This document shows positions 59,801-64,000 of a stretch of DNA of 64,000 nucleotides, in pieces; positions within the stretch are counted from its first letter, which is position 1, and every line of letters starts with the position of its first letter. The stretch is taken from NCBI RefSeq assembly GCF_032452875.1, contig NC_083880.1, forward strand, positions 52,774,829-52,838,828, written 5' to 3'. The notes under the pieces are model-generated. The model saw nothing but the letters and a program-made list of their open reading frames with translations. It was not told the DNA's origin and ran no database searches. Source of the DNA: Bos javanicus (taxonomy: Eukaryota > Chordata > Mammalia > Artiodactyla > Bovidae). The translations under genes were made by a program, and so were the position numbers.

Positions 59801-59989
59801 CCACCATTGTAAAGATTGAGAGGTCATGACTTAGAGCCAAACCCAGAGAAGGGGGGCACCAGTAGGCTGACAGAGGATTGGTTACCTTGGCTTCTCTCCT
59901 GAGGGGTGGCGTCCAGAACCTGCCATCCATTGTACGAAGGGCCCAGGTCAGACCGCACAAACCAGGCTTCATTCCAGACGTGGAAATTC
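47730..59989 (-). CDS. TGM3: TGM3, epidermal transglutaminase (transglutaminase E), 3' half, exons 8-13
   Basis: Calcium-dependent protein-glutamine gamma-glutamyltransferase that cross-links structural proteins through epsilon-(gamma-glutamyl)lysine bonds in cornified epidermis and hair follicle. Six minus-strand coding segments join in phase: 59886-59989, 57857-58099, 53958-54266, 51533-51690, 48246-48379 and 47730-47877. All boundaries are GT-AG, and 364 complete codons precede the stop. They cover the catalytic His and Asp, the end of the core, the activation linker and both C-terminal beta-barrels. The product follows the human TGM3 that I remember almost without gaps, ending in DVAE, whereas TGM6 differs strongly in the barrels. 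The catalytic-Cys exon (GQCW motif) and the N-terminal domain are not in the window. A recent TGM3-like paralogue would look similar, so the symbol is less certain than the family. No stop or frameshift was found in these exons. Confidence 0.9.
47878..48245 (-). other. TGM3 intron 12
   Basis: A short intron of 368 bp between exons 12 and 13. It is GC-moderate, and I recognise no repeat or RNA gene in it. Confidence 0.85.
48246..48379 (-). CDS. TGM3: TGM3 exon 12: second beta-barrel
   Basis: A 134-nt exon with acceptor ccccgcag|GTG and donor ATCGA|gtgagt, a strong consensus donor. It encodes VLDEARVQKPVNVQMLFSN, then PLDEPVKDCVLMVEGSGLL and LGSLKI. It leaves in phase 2, and the Asp codon is completed in exon 13. 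The order of motifs matches the second C-terminal beta-barrel of transglutaminases. Confidence 0.93.
48380..51532 (-). other. TGM3 intron 11
   Basis: A 3.15-kb intron, mostly unique sequence. The only clear insertion is the CHR-type SINE at 51268-51374. The AT-rich stretch 48960-49990 and the GC-richer stretch 50000-51130 hold no element I can name. Confidence 0.8.
51268..51374 (-). mobile_element. CHR-type SINE fragment in TGM3 intron 11
   Basis: atcgtagttccctgactggg, gattgaacctgtaccc and taaccactggaccactggga match the reversed tRNA-like head. Flanked by caaggaca at 51260-51267 and 51375-51382. Confidence 0.8.
51533..51690 (-). CDS. TGM3: TGM3 exon 11: first beta-barrel, second half
   Basis: A 158-nt exon with acceptor cttcttccag|AAA and donor TGAG|gtaaag. 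It completes a Glu codon from exon 10 and encodes EHPVKIAYAQYEKYLKADN, then MIRTTAVCQV and VVVERDIILDNPTLTLE. It enters in phase 1 and leaves in phase 0. The ERDIILDNPTLTLEV stretch is nearly invariant in TGM3. Confidence 0.93.
52195..52470 (+). repeat. L2-like fragment in TGM3 intron 10
   Basis: cagatcatgtcactcttctg, gaataaagttcagaccc and tatggccctgtgtcactc follow L2. Confidence 0.6.
53540..53725 (+). repeat. MIR SINE in TGM3 intron 10
   Basis: cattgccacctagtagctat and caagcctcagtttctggctc match MIR. Confidence 0.7.
53958..54266 (-). CDS. TGM3: TGM3 exon 10: activation linker and first beta-barrel
   Basis: A 309-nt exon (103 codons, phase 1 in and out) with acceptor accacacag|GTT and donor GAAG|gtaatt. 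It starts GSSQERQVFEKALMKLKP, containing a Glu equivalent to a calcium ligand. A variable stretch follows (SATSASSLAREEREPS) where human TGM3 has its protease-sensitive hinge, which is cut to activate the zymogen. The first beta-barrel then begins with KVAGVLTVGKEVNL and MTAWTIVYNGTLVHEVWKD. The hinge is the least conserved part of the visible protein, as expected for an exposed linker. Confidence 0.92.
54393..54505 (+). repeat. 62-bp-period tandem duplication in TGM3 intron 9
   Basis: Two about 51-bp copies start ccaagcaagtgtctgacctc at 54393 and 54455 and end ctccttaacat at 54443 and 54505, differing at a few bases. Confidence 0.9.
54614..54688 (+). repeat. Pyrimidine tract (CCTT/CCCT)n in TGM3 intron 9
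   Basis: Nearly pure C/T over about 75 bp; purine-rich on the transcript strand. Confidence 0.9.
54723..54929 (-). mobile_element. Bov-tA SINE in TGM3 intron 9 with target-site duplication
   Basis: Reverse copy, complete to the head (gagccaccagggaagcc). Flanked by aaagaacaaa at 54713-54722 and 54930-54939. It lies in sense orientation relative to TGM3. Confidence 0.92.
56375..56545 (+). repeat. MIR SINE in TGM3 intron 9
   Basis: actatgggccaggcactgcc, cattttacaggtgaggaagt and gaggttgcacagctataagg are standard MIR blocks. Confidence 0.8.
57857..58099 (-). CDS. TGM3: TGM3 exon 9: end of catalytic core, calcium-site residues
   Basis: A 243-nt exon (81 codons, phase 1 in and out) with acceptor gcccccag|GGG and donor GAAG|gtagga. 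It encodes VFQCGPASVIAIREG, then MPFIFAEVNADRITW, ISTKAVGSNSRMDVT and YKYPEG, all hallmark transglutaminase-core stretches. The Asn of EVNAD corresponds to a calcium ligand (Asn393 in human TGM3). The surface loop after ITW (YESNGALKKNSSD) differs from human and is about one residue shorter. This is the usual variable stretch and leaves the core motifs intact. Confidence 0.93.
58100..59885 (-). other. TGM3 intron 8
   Basis: A 1.79-kb intron with a degenerate tetranucleotide microsatellite at 58594-58710 and a short poly-T near 58832. Otherwise nothing recognisable. Confidence 0.8.
58594..58710 (+). repeat. Degenerate tetranucleotide microsatellite in TGM3 intron 8
   Basis: GGTA, GATA and GATG-type units over about 115 bp. 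Confidence 0.88.
59886..59989 (-). CDS. TGM3: TGM3 exon 8: catalytic His and Asp
   Basis: A 104-nt exon with acceptor ctgtctgcag|G and donor CAAG|gtaacc. It starts with the last base of a Trp codon and encodes NFHVWNEAWFVRSDLG, then QVLDATPQE. The His of NFHVWNE and the Asp of VLDATPQE match the catalytic His330 and Asp353 of human TGM3. The third member of the triad, Cys272, is in an upstream exon outside the window. The exon ends on the first base of a Gly codon (phase 1), which pairs with the next exon. One visible change is Ala where I remember Gly in human (NEGWF). Confidence 0.93.
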
Positions 59990-60104
59990 CTGCAGACAGA
60001 ACCACAGGCTGCAGAGCGTGGCCAAGGCCGCTCAGCAGAGGAACGGTGAAGCGCCACACCTCTGACCTGACGGTGCAGCGCCCTCGCACTCAAGTGAGTT
60101 TACT

Positions 60105-60255
60105 CTGGGCCAGCTATTGTGCTAGACCTCCGAGAGCACCGTCTCCTTAAATTCTCACAGCACGGTTAAGGGGGTACTCTTTTTATGCTCATCTCATAAA
60201 AGGGGAAACTGAGGCTCAGAGAAGCCAAGCAGCTAACAATGCAAAGTCAAAGTGT
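60105..60255 (+). repeat. MIR SINE in TGM3 intron 7
   Basis: ggccagctattgtgctagac and aggggaaactgaggctcaga match MIR. Confidence 0.75.
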
Positions 60256-61889
60256 GGCCCCAGATATGCCTAACTCCGAAATCACCATGTTCTCCTGCCT
60301 TTCTGAGAAGCAGAGTGGATCTAGGTTAGAGCCAAGACCCAGTGAGCAAACCCACACAGCTTTCTCTTGTGCATCCTGTTGGGGTACACTACTGTATTTC
60401 ATGTGGGGTGAAAATGAATGGGGTGCAGCAAGATTAACAGGTCTGGCTAAGAGCCACAGAGCCCTGCAGTTGAGATCTGGATAGAAGAATGCACACACCA
60501 GTCCTAAAATATTCATCAGTGGAGCCCCCCCATCTCCCAATCTGCATGTTCTCAGTCATTGGTCCCCTCCCTCACCAGGTGTAAACAGTTATCCAGAGCT
60601 TTCTTCATTCTTTATTCTGCCCTCTATTCTCCTCCTCTCCAATCCCACAACAACTACATTAGCATTGGCAGTGTTGGGTCCAACTTGGAAGAAAATGTAA
60701 GTCTGACATAAATTCAAGTTCTATTCAACTTGAAAAACATTTTTTTTTTATATTCATGAGGTGGAAAAGATAGTTTTAAGCAGAGAACCAACTTCAGAAT
60801 GATACATATGACTAGGTAAAAATATTAAGCTTTCATATACCAAGTAAACAAAGAGACTATCGTTCTGTTTCCAGCATAGAAGAATAAACTCATAATGAAT
60901 GGATAGTCTCTTATGCAAAAACAACACACTGACAAAAGATAACTATCAGAGAGTAGACAGAGTAGGAGGATTTTGGAAGGGTGTCAAACTTTGAGGAAGA
61001 GACTAGCATGGAGGAAGTTGTGCTTTGGTGACCTTGCTCCTAAGGACAAGCTGCAGTAGATGTACAGAGCAGGGCAGTAAAAATTCCAACAGACAGTCCA
61101 CATCTTTCTGACCTGAGGAGTTAAGAAACAAACCCTGGGTTAACTAGAATCACTAGAGAGTGTGGCAGAAGTCTTGGAAAGGAGAGTCAGAAAGCGGAAC
61201 CTAGATTTGTATATTAACTCCGCCTAAGCTTCTGGGTGACCCCTGAGCTAGGCATATACAAGGCAAACCACAAACAGTCCAGATAAAAGTTTTAAGAATG
61301 AACTGAAACTTGAGCTGCTGCCTACCACAGGTGAGACAGAGTTTGCAGTTTGAGTCTACCCCAGGTAGGCTCCTAAGACAAAATGCAGAATCAAGACAGC
61401 CAATGACCAGGATACAACCCCCAATTAATGAACATCCAAAGAACCAGAAAAATGTCACTTATCCTCAAAGCAAAAGACAATCAACAGAAATTAACCCTTA
61501 GATAATCCAGATGTTAGAATAAATAAAGAATAAAACTTTAAAGCAGTTATGATAATTATGATCAATGGAATAAAGGAAAATATGCTCATAACAAATGAAA
61601 AGAGGGAACCTCTTAGCAAAAAAATAGAAAATATAGAAAAATAACCAAATGGAAAATGTTAACTGGAAAAAAAGACCTGAAATTAATTCAATGGATGGCT
61701 TACTAGCAGAACAGAGATAACAGAGGAAAGAGTAAACTTGAAGACAGATCAGTATAAATTATCCAGTCTGAAGAAGAGAGAGGAAAAAAGGTTGAAAAAA
61801 TCAATAAAATAGGGAAAATATATGCAACATGTATACCAGACACTTACTATAAAGAATATTATAAAGTATTTACAAATCAATAAGATACA

Positions 61890-62100
61890 AAAGAACCTGT
61901 TCCCAGGTGGCTCAGTGATAAAGCCAGATTCTCCTATCTGCAATGCAAGAGACACAGGTTTGATCCCTGGGTAAAGAAGATCCCCTGGAGAAGGAAATGG
62001 CAACTACTCCAGTATTCTTGCCTGGGAAATCCCATGGACGGAGGAATCTGGTTGGCTGCGGTCCTTGGTGTCACAAAAAAGTTAGGAACTAAACAACAAC
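61890..62100 (+). mobile_element. Bov-tA SINE
   Basis: Head ttcccaggtggctcagtg, B-box ggtttgatccc, body to gttaggaactaaacaacaac. Confidence 0.85.
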
Positions 62101-62221
62101 AGGACACAGAAGAAGTCAAGCACACCAGTAATGGGCAATGCGCAGGCAGTTTTCATAAGCAATAAAAACGATCACTAAACATATGAAAATAGTTTTAGCT
62201 CCACCACAATGAAAAGAAAAT

Positions 62222-62300
62222 TAAGGCTGATTTGTGTTGTTGTATGGCAGAAAACAAGATAACATTGTAGAGCATTTATCCTCCAATAAAAAATTATAAT
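62222..62300 (+). mobile_element. Very short L1 3' tip
   Basis: ggctgatttgtgttgttgta, then tggcagaaaacaagataaca to cctccaataaaaaatt: only the last about 75 bp of an L1. Confidence 0.65.
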
Positions 62301-63066
62301 GACAAAGAGATATTATCATACCTATGAGACTGACAAAGATGAAGGCATAGGATGATACCCATTGCTGTGTGGGAAAACAAGCACTATCATACGCTACTGG
62401 TGGGAGTTTAAATGTGTATGACATTTGTGAAAGGCAATTTGGTAATCAGTGTGAAAAATCTTTAAAAATCTACATACCCACTGAACCAGTAATTCTACTT
62501 CTAGAAGTTTCTCCTATAAAAACCCTCAGATACATGCACATGGATGTACACGGAAAAATGTTCACTGAAACATTGTTTGTAATAGCAAAAATAATGGAGG
62601 AGAAGTTTACCAATAAGGAGATGGTTAGATAAATTGTGACATAACCATCCAAAGGAATATCATGCAGCCGTCCAAAAGAATGAGCAAAATCAATCTAGCA
62701 TTTACATAGAAAGATGTCTAAATTATATCACCAAGTAAGAAAAATTACAAGAGCATGTATGTGTATGCATAAGCTTATAAAAATATATACTGATATGATG
62801 AACCTATTTTGATTTAGAAAATATATATTATTGAGATTTCTTACAATTATGAAAAAAAAAGTCATCATAAAAAAAGTAGTGGAAGTCCCCCGTAATTCCA
62901 TTATCTTAGATAACCACAGTTTAAGTAATGGTTTGGTGTAAGTATTATGCATATGGACAGATTTTGGTGCATATGAACTAAGTTGTACATTATTTATTTC
63001 TGCAATGTTTTCATTTTCTATAATGAAAATTACTTATTACTTCTATAATTCTGTAATTACAAAATA

Positions 63067-63285
63067 TGTGTGTTAAGTTGTTTCAGTCGTGTCTGACTCT
63101 GTGTGACCCCATGGAGTTTAGCCCACCAGGCTCTTCTGTCCATGGGATTTTCCAGGCAAGAATACTGGAGTGTGTTGCTATGCCCTCCTCCAGGGGATTT
63201 TTCCAACCCAGGGATTGAACCCACATCTCTGAAGTCTTCTGCATTGGCAGGCAGTTCTTTACCACTAGCGCCACCTGGGAACCTC
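63067..63285 (-). mobile_element. Bov-tA SINE with target-site duplication
   Basis: Complete reverse copy. Flanked by perfect 13-bp copies taattacaaaata at 63054-63066 and 63286-63298. Confidence 0.94.
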
Positions 63286-63354
63286 TAATTACAAAATAAA
63301 TGAATATTTTAAAATATGTATATTATATAAACACTAATTGCTAACACAGTTAAG

Positions 63355-63545
63355 TGTCAACACAGAATAATACTAAGTGTCTGTGTTATATCTTAATCTT
63401 CACAGTGTTCTTATAAGGGAAGATAAGAATAAGTGTTATCCTCTTTCAACAATTATGGAAACTGAGGCATAGAGAAGTGAAGTGACTTGTTTAAGGTCTC
63501 AAAGTCAGTAAATAGGCAGAATGGGATTTTAACCCAGGCAGAAGG
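63355..63545 (+). repeat. MIR SINE
   Basis: aattatggaaactgaggcat, agaagtgaagtgacttgttt and gggattttaacccaggcag are MIR core blocks. Confidence 0.78.
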
Positions 63546-64000
63546 GCTGCAATGTCCATGCTTTTAACTACCAAACATTCTCTCTAAATTTTAATTTATT
63601 GATACAGGAAGATATTAAATGTTGTAAAACAGACCATTTAATTTGGTCCCATTTGGGTAATGATTACTCAACACACATATATCTGATGTGTGTGAGTATA
63701 AACAGCATGAATGTCTGGAAGGCTCTAACTCATAATATTATTAGCGTTTTCTTTGGGTAGCTATATTACTATGACCCCCATTAATTTATTTTTTATTGTT
63801 TTATAATCAGGGAAAACTGTTTGCATTTTACATGTTGTAAAATGAAACTTGCAAGCCTTTCCGTAGGGACCAGATCCAGAGTTCTACACTATACAGTTGT
63901 CAGGAGTTAGAAGTGCTTCCTAAGTACTTATCAGGTGCACTATGACCCTGCTAGATTCTCCAGGGAAAAGGGAAAGAGCTAAAAAGTCAGTTCTAAAACA

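Larger units (their letters stand above)
61500..62990 (+). mobile_element. Old L1 3' region in TGM3 intron 7
   Basis: ORF2-end and 3' UTR pieces, such as actgaaccagtaattctact and tcatgcagccgtccaaaaga, separated by a Bov-tA and a young L1 tip. The left edge is vague. Confidence 0.6.
59990..64000 (-). other. TGM3 intron 7 (partial, runs off the window)
   Basis: More than 4.0 kb upstream of exon 8. I looked on the minus strand for the GQCW active-site exon and for the Asp-rich calcium-site exon and found neither. It holds two MIRs, an old L1 3' end, a short young L1 3' end and two Bov-tA SINEs. That it is one intron follows from the gene model, not from a visible exon 7. Confidence 0.7.

Noticed and set aside
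60239..60540. Candidate missing TGM3 exon 7
   Set aside because: Neither frame shows GQCW, the Asp-rich calcium loop or a matching phase.

Overview
This window is nuclear DNA from a ruminant, most likely a bovid close to cattle. It carries many copies of repeats restricted to or typical of that lineage: Bov-A2 dimers with CAG-type tails, Bov-tA SINEs that begin with a tRNA-like A/B-box head, CHR-type SINEs, BovB (RTE-type) LINEs and artiodactyl L1 elements. Mammal-wide MIR and L2 fragments lie between them. There are no bacterial-type genes, operons, CRISPR arrays or phage genes, and I saw no undescribed system.

The one host gene is on the minus strand in the right quarter: the 3' half of TGM3 (epidermal transglutaminase, transglutaminase E) or a very close paralogue. 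Six coding exons are readable, all with GT-AG introns and matching phases. They run from the exon carrying the catalytic His and Asp (59,886-59,989) to the stop codon at 47,730-47,732, with a poly(A) signal at 47,252-47,257. They correspond to exons 8-13 of a 13-exon gene. The exon with the catalytic Cys and all earlier exons should lie beyond position 64,000.

Positions 1-47,000, downstream of the gene, are intergenic and mostly retrotransposons. A nearly full-length L1 in minus orientation (2,738 to about 10,040) carries four SINEs in its 3' end. It lies head to head with a nearly full-length plus-strand L1 (10,463-19,470) that is bracketed by an 18-bp target-site duplication and has a BovB copy inside ORF2. 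Next come a Tigger-like DNA-transposon fragment, short L1 3' ends, BovB fragments and an old minus-strand L1 (23,590 to about 29,700) holding two CHR SINEs and ruminant SINEs. Repeat-poor DNA with L2 and MIR follows. Then an old plus-strand L1 (about 35,440-43,950) contains a nested L1 3' end, a Bov-A2 and two BovB copies, one nearly full length with endonuclease and reverse-transcriptase remnants. From 43,950 to 47,235 the DNA is largely unique.

None of the retrotransposon reading frames I examined is intact. Stops and frameshifts are plentiful, and several reverse-transcriptase active-site motifs are altered. TGM3 appears intact across all six exons present. Repeat boundaries were read by eye from remembered consensus sequences, so they are approximate except where a target-site duplication fixes them.
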